Shown here: one piece after another, positions 25,081 to 32,402 of the stretch
How positions within the stretch are numbered: the first letter of the stretch is position 1
Layout: each line of letters starts with the position of its first letter
Assembly: GCA_964443135.1 (NCBI GenBank)
Contig: CAYUBQ010000035.1
Coordinates: forward strand, 1 to 39,646
Direction of reading: 5' to 3'
DNA: 39,646 nt
Source: JAIPEI01 sp964443135
GTDB lineage: Bacteria > Desulfobacterota > DSM-4660 > Desulfatiglandales > HGW-15
Made by a program: the position numbers and the translations under genes
The notes under the pieces: model-generated
Told to the model about the DNA's origin: nothing
What the model saw: only the letters and a program-made list of their open reading frames with translations
The model's database searches: none

Positions 25081-25778
25081 GACGGTGTCTCCTTTCTCGC
25101 CGAGCCGGCCTGCCGGCCCGGCAGAAACGCAACGGCGCGAACCGGCGCCCCGTCCGCGCCCTCGATCTTCAACGGGAGGCAGCAGAGCAGGAACTTGCGG
25201 CCCAGGAGGGCCTCCAGGCGAGTCAGGTTCTCGATGACGAGGATGTCCCGCTCCAGGAACAGCCTGTGAACGGGAAACGTCTCCGTGTCCATGGGGTCCA
25301 CGGAGACGGCGTCCACGCCCACCCCCTTGGGCCGAAACCCCGCCAGCCACCGGGCCGCCTCCTCGGAGAGCACCGGATAGCGCTCGAAGTAGCCCGGTTT
25401 TCCCCAGTTCCCCGACTGCCCCGTGTGGAGGAGCACGAAGTCCCGGTCCTCGATCTCCCTCCCCCAGGGCTCCAAATGCTTCCGGCCGACGACCCGCCTG
25501 CCCGGCTGCGCCAGGTCCAGCACCACCCCGGTCCCCACGAAGGCCCCGGCGTCGAAACCGTCCAGGGTGCTCCCCCCTTCGATCATGTGGGCCGGCGCGT
25601 CCATGTGGGTCCCGGTGTGGGAGTACATCGTGATCGTCTTTTCCTCGAACGCGTGGTTCTCCAGTGTACACGAAGCGACGAACACCGGCGGTTCCGTGCC
25701 CGGGTAGGAGGGCATGCCGGGAGAGACCCTGTGCGTCAGGTCCACTGTCTCGAGCACGTCTGGAAATCCGTCGATCAC
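25065..25778 (-). CDS. cyclase-family hydrolase (kynurenine formamidase-like fold)
   Basis: A 237-residue protein of the cyclase family (PF04199), metal-dependent hydrolases that include bacterial kynurenine formamidase and isatin hydrolase. The metal motif HTGTHMDAPAH spans residues 54-64 with His54, His58, Asp60 and His64 visible. Other family phrases are DLTHRVSPGMPSYPG near the start and GVGVDAVSVDPMDTE around 150-165, and the C-terminal GRKFLLCCLPLKIEGADGAP. GTG 25778 is used; its ribosome binding site (GGTGGGG) is weak. No tryptophan-catabolism gene lies beside it, so the substrate is likely not formylkynurenine but another cyclic amide, imide or ester. Its end overlaps the DUF362-ferredoxin start. 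Confidence 0.85.
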   Translation of the reverse strand: MIDGFPDVLETVDLTHRVSPGMPSYPGTEPPVFVASCTLENHAFEEKTITMYSHTGTHMDAPAHMIEGGSTLDGFDAGAFVGTGVVLDLAQPGRRVVGRKHLEPWGREIEDRDFVLLHTGQSGNWGKPGYFERYPVLSEEAARWLAGFRPKGVGVDAVSVDPMDTETFPVHRLFLERDILVIENLTRLEALLGRKFLLCCLPLKIEGADGAPVRAVAFLPGRQAGSARKETPSCRGF

Positions 25779-25814
25779 GACCCATCCCCACCTTGATCGC
25801 CGCCGAACGGTCGT

Positions 25815-26903
25815 CTACGGGGCGCGACAGAGAAAGTGCATGTTGAAGGGGTCGTGGGCCATCTCCTCCAGCTCGATCTCCTCGAACCCCGCCTCCCGCA
25901 GCATGGCCTCGGCCCGCTCCCGCCCCCACATCATGCCGAGCCCGGCCCCGTCGTCGTTCAGCCCCACGGGCATGCAGTGCATCAGGCTCACCGTGTAGAG
26001 GAACGGCCCCATGGGGTGGTCCAGGTTGCCCGCGTGGTCCGAGACGGCGTCGATCTCCACCATGGAGAACATCCCGCCCGGGGCGAGCATGTGCCGAACC
26101 CCCCGGAGCGTCTCCAGAGGGCGGGGCTGATCGTGGATGGCGTCGAAAGCGCAGACGTAGTCGAACCGTTCCGATAGCCCTTCCATACCCTCGATCCCGG
26201 CGGCATCCATGACTCGGTACTCCGCATTGCCGAGCCCCATCTTCCGGGCCTCGGTCCGGCCCGTTTCGACGGCCGGCTCGTCCACGTCGATCCCCGTGAA
26301 CCGGCTCTCCGGAAAGGCCCGGGCCATCAGGTTCAGGGCCACGCCCTCGCCGCAGCCCAGATCGCAGACCCGGATCCCCCGGCGGAGGCGCGCCTCCAGG
26401 CGGCCTCCGTCCACGGCCGGGATGAACCGTTCCACCAGCAGCTCCCGGTGGGCGGCGTTGGCGAGTTCGGTCATGAACCGTTGAAAGTCGGGGTAGAAGG
26501 AGAAGGGCACGCCTCCGCCCGTCCGGAAGCCCCGTTCCACCGACTCCAGGGCGCAGGAGGCGAGAAGCGGGATCTCCTGGGCGTACACCCCGAGGTTGGC
26601 CCGCCCCGCCTTCCGGGTCAGGAAGGCCGCGTGCTCCGGGGGCAGGAGGTAGGCCTCCTCTCCTTCCGGGTTGCGGGAGAGCTCCACGACGCGGCCGGTC
26701 GCCATCACGCCCAGCCACTCCCGCAGGTAGCGGGGGTCGAGACCCGAGGCCCCGGCGATCTCGGAAACCGTGGCCGGCCGTCCCAGCTCCTCGAGCACGT
26801 CGAAGACCCGGTTCCGGTACCCCAGGGCCATGGCCAGGTTCAGGGCCCCGTGGTTGAGGATGTCGGCCATCCTCCTGGAAAACGCGTCCTTCTTTTCGTT
26901 CAT
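25815..26903 (-). CDS. SAM-dependent methyltransferase with N-terminal winged-helix domain
   Basis: A 362-residue class I methyltransferase resembling the Rv2258c-type and plant/bacterial O-methyltransferase architecture. Residues 10-80 are a winged-helix dimerisation domain (RVFDVLEELGRPATVSEIAG and GLDPRYLREWLGVMATG). The SAM motif I is CDLGCGEGVALNLMARAF with DLGCGEG at 181-187, followed by the acidic FTGIDVDEPAV loop and YVCAFDAIHDQPRPLE. The end carries EEMAHDPFNMHFLCRAP. The acceptor (hydroxyl, thiol or nitrogen of a small molecule) is unknown. ATG 26903 overlaps the exporter stop as ATGA, and AAGGAG lies 8 nt upstream, so the genes are coupled. It sits between an exporter and a hydrolase, suggesting a small-molecule pathway. 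Confidence 0.88.
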   Translation of the reverse strand: MNEKKDAFSRRMADILNHGALNLAMALGYRNRVFDVLEELGRPATVSEIAGASGLDPRYLREWLGVMATGRVVELSRNPEGEEAYLLPPEHAAFLTRKAGRANLGVYAQEIPLLASCALESVERGFRTGGGVPFSFYPDFQRFMTELANAAHRELLVERFIPAVDGGRLEARLRRGIRVCDLGCGEGVALNLMARAFPESRFTGIDVDEPAVETGRTEARKMGLGNAEYRVMDAAGIEGMEGLSERFDYVCAFDAIHDQPRPLETLRGVRHMLAPGGMFSMVEIDAVSDHAGNLDHPMGPFLYTVSLMHCMPVGLNDDGAGLGMMWGRERAEAMLREAGFEEIELEEMAHDPFNMHFLCRAP

Positions 26904-27820
26904 CTCGTTCGCTCCTTGCGGGCGCCGACCCGCGTGGCCAGCACAATGCCCAGGGCGATGGCGCCGATGCCGGCGCCGTGAAACCACTCCAGGGACTCGC
27001 CCAGGAAGAGGACGGCCATGATGCTCCCGAAAACCGGCATCAGGTGGAGGAACAGGCCGGCGCGGTTGGCCCCGGCCAGCTCCACGCCCCGGTTGAAGCA
27101 GAAGTAGGAGACAATGGACGGGAACACCGCCACGTACCCCACGGCCAGGAGGGCCGGCGTGCTGAGCGAGAAGCCCCGCACGAAGAAGGCCTCCCAGAGG
27201 TAGAGGGGGAGCAGGATCAGCGTTCCCGTTGCAAAGGTCACCGCCAGGAAGCTCAGGGGATGGATGGGCGGCCGTATCCGCAGCAGCATCGAGTACCCCG
27301 CGTAGCAGGCCACCGCGATGAACACCAAGAGGTCCCCCCGGTTGACGGAGAGCGACAGCAGGACGCCCGGGTCGCCCCGCGCGATGATCGTGACCGCCCC
27401 GGCAAGGGAGATCGCGATGCCGAGGGCCTGCACCGGGGTGATGGTCTCCCGGAAGATCAGGAACGACATGACCACGATGAGCACCGGCATCATGGACTGC
27501 ATGAGAAACGCGTTCAGCGCGATGGTCCACTGGAGCCCCGTGTAGACCAGCGTGTTGAAGGTGGCCACCCCGAGGAGGGAGAGCAGGATCAGGACGGGCC
27601 AGTGTCCCCGCATCCTGTACCGGTCTCCCGCCAGGTGGGGCCTGGCCAGGAAGAACACCAGCAGGGAGGCCAGGGCCCAGCGCCAGAAGGCGAGCGCAAC
27701 CGGCGGCATGTCCGCCCGGACGGCCCGGCCCACGATGAAGTTGCCCGACCAGAAGAAGACCGCCAGGGTGAGCAGGAGGTAGGGATGGTCCATGATTGCA
27801 GGCTGTCTCTCGAGTTTCAT
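26900..27820 (-). CDS. EamA-type drug/metabolite exporter
   Basis: A protein of about 306 residues with ten hydrophobic segments in two EamA halves (PF00892), beginning with HPYLLLTLAVFFWSGNF, the usual opening of the RhaT/DMT superfamily. The second half starts around GDLLVFIAVACYAGYSMLLR. DMT exporters move amino acids, nucleosides or metabolites out of the cell. The start is uncertain: ATG 27820 (MKLERQPAIMDHPY) has a weak AGGA close by, while ATG 27793 nine codons later lacks a ribosome binding site. A still longer frame would run into the glycosyltransferase remnant. It overlaps the methyltransferase gene by 4 bp and is the first gene of the operon. Confidence 0.85.
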   Translation of the reverse strand: MKLERQPAIMDHPYLLLTLAVFFWSGNFIVGRAVRADMPPVALAFWRWALASLLVFFLARPHLAGDRYRMRGHWPVLILLSLLGVATFNTLVYTGLQWTIALNAFLMQSMMPVLIVVMSFLIFRETITPVQALGIAISLAGAVTIIARGDPGVLLSLSVNRGDLLVFIAVACYAGYSMLLRIRPPIHPLSFLAVTFATGTLILLPLYLWEAFFVRGFSLSTPALLAVGYVAVFPSIVSYFCFNRGVELAGANRAGLFLHLMPVFGSIMAVLFLGESLEWFHGAGIGAIALGIVLATRVGARKERTR

Positions 27821-27929
27821 CTTCCTGAGGAGCGGGAATCGGGATGAACCAGGGTCGCCCAGGGACCACCCGGAGGTCAAGGAAAGAAAGCCGGGCACCA
27901 GGGCGTCGAAGGGGTCGTTCGGGCCAGAA

Positions 27930-28109
27930 GGGTCGCCGGACGGCGTCCTCGACCAGGGAGACCGCGGTCTTGACACCGTCCTCCCCGGCCATGCGTTCGC
28001 CGATGGTCCGGGCCCGTTCTGCCATGGCCGGCGTTGCGAGCATCGCTCGAACGGCGCGGGCCAGCTTCACGGCGGTGAGGGACCTCCGGCGGGAGCCCGA
28101 CGTCACCAC
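27930..28109 (-). pseudogene. C-terminal remnant of a GT1-type glycosyltransferase
   Basis: The minus-strand frame reads RRRSLTAVKLARAVRAMLAT, then PAMAERARTIGERMAGEDGV and KTAVSLVEDAV. This is the typical last helix pair of UDP-glycosyltransferases of the MGT/sterol glucosyltransferase type (LTxxKLxxAIxxxLxDPxMRxRAxxLGxxIxxEDGVxxAVxxIE). The catalytic and UDP-binding motifs (HCGxGTxxE) are absent, and the frame meets a stop shortly upstream. No start with ribosome binding site is present. It is therefore a leftover of a deleted gene at the edge of the accessory island. Confidence 0.6.
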
Positions 28110-28200
28110 CCGGCCGGGCCGGACCGCTTCTCCTCCCGGCCCCGGTACCCCAGGGGCCTGTACACGGAATCATACAGAGCCTGCGTCAAAAAACCTACAG

Positions 28201-28229
28201 TTGCAGAGTTGAATCTCGATGCCTATCCT
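28201..28229 (+). promoter_or_regulatory. possible promoter of secreted paralog A
   Basis: TTGCAG (28201-28206), 17 nt, TATCCT (28224-28229). The boxes are moderate. The paralog at 31548 has a similar TTGCA-type -35 with the same spacer. Confidence 0.4.
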
Positions 28230-28346
28230 AATCCCGGTAAACAGAGATAAGCCGGGCATCATACTTTCGACTGGCAAGCTATTTGCTGCACCAAAGGTCG
28301 GAAACCGAGAACCGTCAACCCCAATCCTTCTCACGGAGCCCCCCAA

Positions 28347-28808
28347 ATGACGAGAAGACGCATCGCCCCCCTGATCGCCGTTGGATCGCTTCTGATCCTC
28401 CTGGCCGGAAACGCCCTCGCCGAACCCACGGAGGTCGCCGAGTACAAGGACCCGCGAAGCGGGGACCTCTTCGAGCTTTTCCAGGAACACGACGGATCGT
28501 TTTTCTGCTCGGTGCAGCGGGAGGACGGATCGCTCTCGGGGTTCGAGGTCGAAGGCTATGAGAACCGTGCAGACGCCGGCAGGGCCGAGGACAAGCCTGA
28601 TATTCACCGCATCGCAAAGCATTACTACCGGGACGCTTCCGACAGAGCCGCCCGGACCGACCGGCGTGGGAAATGCGTCGAGACCGAGGTCTCCGGCAGA
28701 GATCGTCGACTGGAAGAACCTTGCCCCGCACCCCAAAGATCCGGCAATCGGAAAACCGTCCCGCTGCTCTTCCTGCTCATGCTTGCGGAAAGCGGCTCCT
28801 CCTCATAA
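28347..28808 (+). CDS. secreted protein of unknown family, paralog A
   Basis: A 153-residue frame with a signal peptide: MTRRRIAPLIAVG, a hydrophobic core and ALA cleavage before EPTEVAEYK. The mature N-terminal domain (SGDLFELF, DGSF, REDGSLSGFEV, then PDIHRIAKHYYRD) aligns with the protein at 31548 with 19 identities over the 40 residues from EVAEY. No known domain is recognised. GGAG lies 8 nt before the ATG. After about residue 115 the frame looks less coding (GC at third positions drops), while another frame from near 28700 reads AEIVDWKNLAPHPKDPAIG, so a frameshift may have altered the tail. Periplasmic or extracellular by signal peptide; function unknown. Confidence 0.65.
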   Translation: MTRRRIAPLIAVGSLLILLAGNALAEPTEVAEYKDPRSGDLFELFQEHDGSFFCSVQREDGSLSGFEVEGYENRADAGRAEDKPDIHRIAKHYYRDASDRAARTDRRGKCVETEVSGRDRRLEEPCPAPQRSGNRKTVPLLFLLMLAESGSSS

Positions 28809-28837
28809 AAGCGTTGGGATCGGTCGGACGTCTCGGC

Positions 28838-30205
28838 TCAGCTTTCGCCCAGCTCCTTCTTCCTCACCGCTTGCACGGTTTCACGCTGGCGCGCTTCCAG
28901 CCGCTCGCTGACGTCCACCGGATACTCCTCGGGATCTCTGATCTGCTTGTACGCGCGGGGAAGGGCGGCCAGCTCGGCTGCCAGGCGTTCCCGGGCCGCT
29001 GTCAGGGGTTCCCGCTCCACCAGCCGCTTCCCCTGTCCCACCACACGCTGCAGCAACGCCTCACCCCGTGGATAGGCCTCGTCGTGCAGGGCGATGACAT
29101 CCCTTTCCATGGCGTCATCGGTGCAGATACGGTACACCTGCTTTTCACAGACCAGGGTCTTTTTCCCCGAGCTGAGCTTGAGTATCGGCCTGCCGTCGTA
29201 CTGCACCAGCTTGTAGGCCATGTCGGTGTAGGGGGCGTCGGCGGATACGCCCATTTTCGTTCCAACGCCGAACCCGTCGATCTTCGCGCCGGCAAGGAGG
29301 TGATCGCGAATCTTGTACTCGTCGAAACCGCCGCTGGCAAAGACCCGGACATCCGAAAGTCCGTTTTCGTCGAGCATCTTCCGGACCTCGCGGCTCAGGT
29401 ACACCATGTCGCCGCTGTCCAGGCGCACGCCTCTCAGCGACACGCCCCGGCCTTTCATCTCTTTGCCGATCTCCACGGCCTTTTCCGCACCGGCCAGCGT
29501 GTCGTAGGTGTCGATCAACAGAACGGTGTTGTCGCCGTAAAGCTGCGCAAACGTTCGAAACGCCTCGCGCTCGCTTTCGAAGCTGGTCACATAGGAGTGG
29601 GCCATGGTGCCTGATGCCGGCAGATCGAATTCTCCGGCCGCAAGCACATTGCTCGTTGCAGACAGCCCGGCGATACGGCCCGCGCGGACCAGCTTCATGG
29701 CCGCTTCGCCTCCCTGGGTCCTCCGCAGGGAAAAATCCACGATGTTGCGCCCCTCAGCGGCCTGCACGCAGCGCGACACCTTCGTGGCCAGGATGACCTG
29801 CAGGTTGATGGCGTTGATGATCAGGCTTTCCGCCAGCTGCGCCTCGATGATCGGCGCGGTGACCTCCACGATGGGCTCGTCCTTGAAAAAGAGCCGGCCT
29901 TCGGCCAAGGCGCGCACGTCCCCGCTGAAGACCATGCTCGAGAGATAGTGCAGGAAATCGTCCCCGAACAGACCCGTCTCGTGAAGACCGTCCAGATCGG
30001 ACTGGCTGTAGCGCATCTCTTCGAGAAAGGTCAGTGCATCCTCCAGACCGGCGTTGACGAAGTAGCCGCGGTTGGTCGGATAATCCCGGATGAACAGGCT
30101 GAATGTGGCCGGTGCGAACATCTCTCTGTGAAAGTAGGCCTGGGCCATGGTGAACTCGTAGAGATCTGTCTGCAGGGGGGACGGTGTAGGCATGGAGTCG
30201 GGCAT
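28838..30205 (-). CDS. pncB: nicotinate phosphoribosyltransferase
   Basis: A 455-residue enzyme that joins nicotinate and PRPP to give nicotinate mononucleotide in the NAD salvage (Preiss-Handler) pathway. Recognisable parts are LQTDLYEFTMAQAYF at the start, FSLRRTQGGEAAMKL, the SGTMAHSYV segment with the conserved histidine, GVRLDSGDM and VFASGGFDEYKI, and GFGVGTKMG for phosphate binding. Length fits the bacterial type with about 450 residues. ATG 30205 has GAGGTGA five nt upstream. Codon choice and base composition are less GC-rich than in the flanking operons. It sits alone among toxin-antitoxin and secreted-protein genes; no nicotinamidase or NadD is near. Confidence 0.94.
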   Translation of the reverse strand: MPDSMPTPSPLQTDLYEFTMAQAYFHREMFAPATFSLFIRDYPTNRGYFVNAGLEDALTFLEEMRYSQSDLDGLHETGLFGDDFLHYLSSMVFSGDVRALAEGRLFFKDEPIVEVTAPIIEAQLAESLIINAINLQVILATKVSRCVQAAEGRNIVDFSLRRTQGGEAAMKLVRAGRIAGLSATSNVLAAGEFDLPASGTMAHSYVTSFESEREAFRTFAQLYGDNTVLLIDTYDTLAGAEKAVEIGKEMKGRGVSLRGVRLDSGDMVYLSREVRKMLDENGLSDVRVFASGGFDEYKIRDHLLAGAKIDGFGVGTKMGVSADAPYTDMAYKLVQYDGRPILKLSSGKKTLVCEKQVYRICTDDAMERDVIALHDEAYPRGEALLQRVVGQGKRLVEREPLTAARERLAAELAALPRAYKQIRDPEEYPVDVSERLEARQRETVQAVRKKELGES

Positions 30206-30499
30206 AGCTCACCTCTGTCTTTGCTCATTTTTCCCAATCCGGTGACAGACCGCGATGCCTCAACCCCCTCGTCGACAGAGCAAATCGGAGAGAGGTTCCG
30301 GCAGACGGAAGCGGATCTATCCTTCAGGGAATCGGATTCGTTCCGCACCTTCAATACATGGAATCGGGTATTTTTGCTGCGAAGGGACGCAGTCCTGGAC
30401 CTGTTCACCGGCAAACCCGGATCCGCCGCCTTCAGGTGGACTCGACCTTGCGCAGAAGGAAAATCCTTTTCCCGCAGATCGTTTTCCAGTGTACGGCTG
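30206..30499. other. 294-bp spacer between pncB and vapC, no gene
   Basis: No frame looks coding. One short perfect hairpin, GGAAAA-tcc-TTTTCC at 30458-30472, lies 28 nt beyond the vapC stop and might end the toxin-antitoxin transcript. No convincing pncB promoter was found. The stretch is less GC-rich than the window on average. Confidence 0.5.
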
Positions 30500-30949
30500 C
30501 TAGGAAGGAACGTCTCGGTTCACCGGCCAGTCTGCGGGCAGGCGATTGGACAACAGGTGGGAAATGCGTTCCTTTGCCAGGCAGTTGTGGGCCTTTTTGT
30601 CAAAGGTGAGCCACACCCCCTTCACCTCCGTTGCCAGGGAGGCATAACAGGCATCGTACCCGGTCAGCCCTTTGGCAGCGAACCGGGATGCCCGGGCGGC
30701 CAGGGTTTCGGTCATGGGCTGCCGATACAACCCGCCGTTCAAGATCGGGAGCATGGCCCTGACGAATACATCACCCCCCTTGGGGTGGGTGCGCGTCAAG
30801 ACTGCATACACCTCGAAGGAGAACAGCTCCGGTACCGCAAAGTCCTCGGGACTGTCGACCAAGACGCGGAGAACGGCGTCAGCATGAGGATGGCTCTCAT
30901 TTTTCAGAAACCACCGTACCGCCACGGATGCATCGATGACCCAGATCAT
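30500..30949 (-). CDS. vapC: PIN-domain toxin, VapC type
   Basis: A 149-residue PIN domain ribonuclease. The acidic metal-binding residues are visible: Asp6 in VIDASVAVRW, Glu46 in LFSFEVYAVL, Asp99 in GLTGYDACY and Asp117 in LTFDKKAH. VapC toxins cut tRNA or rRNA when freed from their antitoxin. Its ATG overlaps the antitoxin stop as ATGA, the usual coupled arrangement with antitoxin first. The antitoxin is a Phd/YefM type rather than a VapB AbrB type, a combination known in several VapBC families. The target cannot be predicted from sequence. Confidence 0.88.
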   Translation of the reverse strand: MIWVIDASVAVRWFLKNESHPHADAVLRVLVDSPEDFAVPELFSFEVYAVLTRTHPKGGDVFVRAMLPILNGGLYRQPMTETLAARASRFAAKGLTGYDACYASLATEVKGVWLTFDKKAHNCLAKERISHLLSNRLPADWPVNRDVPS

Positions 30950-31218
30950 GGTCCATACCCTCGCAACGCCCTCAGCACATCGACACTGCCTTTCTCCTCG
31001 AGGCTGTCTGCCTTCATGGCCTCAATGGTCTCGAGGAGTTCTCTCTTCCGTTCCTCCGCCTGATAGTCGAGGAACCTTCTTTTGAACTGTTCGGGCGTGA
31101 TGAGGACGGCCCTGATCTTCCCTCCCTTGCTGATGAGGATGGGTTCGGAGGAGCTGGTCAGCATGTCCAGGACCTGCCCGAGGTGGTTTCTCACCTTCAG
31201 CGCATTGACGGTCTTCAT
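30946..31218 (-). CDS. Phd/YefM-type antitoxin
   Basis: A 90-residue protein beginning MKTVNALKVRNHLGQVLDML, the DNA-binding N-terminal fold of the Phd/YefM family, followed by SSEPILISKGGKIRAVLITP and a charged C-terminal toxin-binding tail (RKRELLETIEAMKADSLEEK). GGGGGA lies about 6 nt before ATG 31218; a longer frame to 31461 crosses the operator and promoter and is rejected. Antitoxins of this family bind palindromes near their own promoter, and a perfect 20-bp palindrome lies 65 bp upstream. It neutralises the PIN toxin encoded next. Confidence 0.88.
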   Translation of the reverse strand: MKTVNALKVRNHLGQVLDMLTSSSEPILISKGGKIRAVLITPEQFKRRFLDYQAEERKRELLETIEAMKADSLEEKGSVDVLRALRGYGP

Positions 31219-31249
31219 GAGGGTCCCCCATTCATTTCTGATGGCGACC

Positions 31250-31278
31250 AGCTTACGGGGCAGAACTCCATATGTCAA
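31250..31278 (-). promoter_or_regulatory. toxin-antitoxin promoter
   Basis: TTGACA (31273-31278), 17 nt, TAAGCT (31250-31255) on the minus strand. The -35 is perfect and the -10 weak, which suits a regulated promoter. The leader to ATG 31218 is about 25 nt. Confidence 0.55.
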
Positions 31279-31282
31279 GTGT

Positions 31283-31302
31283 AGAGGTGTATATACACCT
31301 CT
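31283..31302. promoter_or_regulatory. 20-bp perfect palindrome, likely antitoxin operator
   Basis: AGAGGTGTATATACACCTCT, identical on both strands, lies 4 bp upstream of the -35 box of the toxin-antitoxin promoter. Phd/YefM-type antitoxins bind such palindromes (often with a GTA-TAC core) for autoregulation; GTATATAC is at the centre here. Confidence 0.75.
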
Positions 31303-31420
31303 TGTCGATGAGCGATCGGCTTTCGGGGGATAGGCCCCCCCACAAGTCGAAGGTCGGCCTTCAGGCAAGCTTTTCGTGAAACATCCACCCGCGAGCCGGT
31401 TGCTTCGAACCCGAAAAACA

Positions 31421-31449
31421 TTGCACATGTTCCTCTTTTGCTCTAGGAT
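31421..31449 (+). promoter_or_regulatory. possible promoter of secreted paralog B
   Basis: TTGCAC (31421-31426), 17 nt, TAGGAT (31444-31449). The leader to ATG 31548 is about 90 nt. Confidence 0.45.
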
Positions 31450-31547
31450 CGAGTCCTCCATTCGACGCTTGCCACCCCTTTCTTTCCGGCAAGACGCTGC
31501 TTCTTGACCGGCCCGGACCCCAGGCCCCTCAAAAGGATGCGAAACAG

Positions 31548-32402
31548 ATGATCAAAATACGATTCGGGATGCTCCTTGTCATGATGTCCATCCTGCTGCT
31601 GGTTTTCACGAGCCTCTCCTTCGGCGCCACCAAGGTGGGCGAGCTGCTCGACGACGACAGCGGAGACGTGTTCGAGCTCTGGGACAACGAGGACGGGACC
31701 TTCACCGTGATCGTCCACAGGGAGGACGGTACGGGAGACGTCTTCGAGATCGGTCAACGAGGCAACCCCAGCCCGGACGATCCCGACGGCTCGGTGGCAG
31801 CGCCGGATCTCGAGGACTGGATCCGAAAGCACTACAAAGGGAAATTGGAAAAGGGCGTGCAGACCAACAATCCCCTGAGCCTCAAACGCTCGGGGCAGGG
31901 AAAGGGACTGGCCCCCCGCTGGAATCCGCCCGACACGATCCGTGATGCGGGCGGGACCGGCGGCACGGACGGCACGCCCAAGGACGCGGGATGGATCAAG
32001 GATCAGGCCCGCCGCGGAACCGGCGGCGACGACGACGAAGACGACCAGGGATCGAGCGGCAAGAACGAACGCCCCGGCATCGGCGAGACCGGCTCGGTCC
32101 AGCCCGAACGGGTCAACCCCGTGCCTTTTCTCAAGGCACCCACCACGGACGCGCACTCCATGGAAGGCTGGCAGCCGCCCGTAGACGACGTGGAGACCCC
32201 CCGGGGACCCGCTCCCGTGGAGACCCCCACACAGACCGTGACCCCGACCCCTGGGAAGACCGCCGACCAGACCCCTTCCCTGAACCCTGCGCCGGGGACC
32301 TCGAGCACACCCCAAGTCCGGCGGACCCCGACGGTAACCCCGAGGGTAACCCCGACGCTCGACACACCCTCCGCAGGGAGGGTGCAGCGCGTTCAACCCT
32401 AG
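31548..32402 (+). CDS. secreted acidic protein with P/T-rich tail, paralog B
   Basis: A 284-residue protein with a signal peptide (MIKIRFGMLLVMMSILLLVF, cleavage near SFGA). Residues 28-95 match paralog A: SGDVFELW, EDGTFTVIV, HREDGTGDVFEIG, PDLEDWIRKHYKG. The rest is low complexity: G- and D-rich (GGTGGTDG, GGDDDEDDQGSS) and then P/T-rich (TPTQTVTPTPGKTADQ, TVTPRVTPTLD), resembling a disordered linker or cell-surface stalk, with no anchor motif at the C-terminus. AAAAGGA stands about 9 nt upstream. No domain family is recognised. An extracellular or periplasmic location follows from the signal peptide; function is unknown. Confidence 0.75.
   Translation: MIKIRFGMLLVMMSILLLVFTSLSFGATKVGELLDDDSGDVFELWDNEDGTFTVIVHREDGTGDVFEIGQRGNPSPDDPDGSVAAPDLEDWIRKHYKGKLEKGVQTNNPLSLKRSGQGKGLAPRWNPPDTIRDAGGTGGTDGTPKDAGWIKDQARRGTGGDDDEDDQGSSGKNERPGIGETGSVQPERVNPVPFLKAPTTDAHSMEGWQPPVDDVETPRGPAPVETPTQTVTPTPGKTADQTPSLNPAPGTSSTPQVRRTPTVTPRVTPTLDTPSAGRVQRVQP

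Larger units (their letters stand above)
27821..28346. other. 526-bp intergenic region with glycosyltransferase stump
   Basis: Holds the glycosyltransferase remnant (27930-28109) and the promoter of the secreted protein at 28347. A clear promoter for the minus-strand four-gene operon was not found. From about 28180 rightward the base composition becomes less GC-rich. Confidence 0.6.
31219..31547. other. 329-bp divergent regulatory region
   Basis: Contains the toxin-antitoxin promoter and operator (minus strand) and the likely promoter of secreted paralog B (plus strand). No gene is seen. Confidence 0.6.

Noticed and set aside
30358..30609. Plus-strand 83-codon frame in the pncB-vapC spacer
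   Set aside because: It runs into vapC in antisense, has no ribosome binding site and no family resemblance.
31219..31461. N-terminal extension of the antitoxin to 31461
   Set aside because: The extra 81 codons pass through the promoter and the 20-bp palindrome and have no ribosome binding site; the family starts at MKTVNALKVR.
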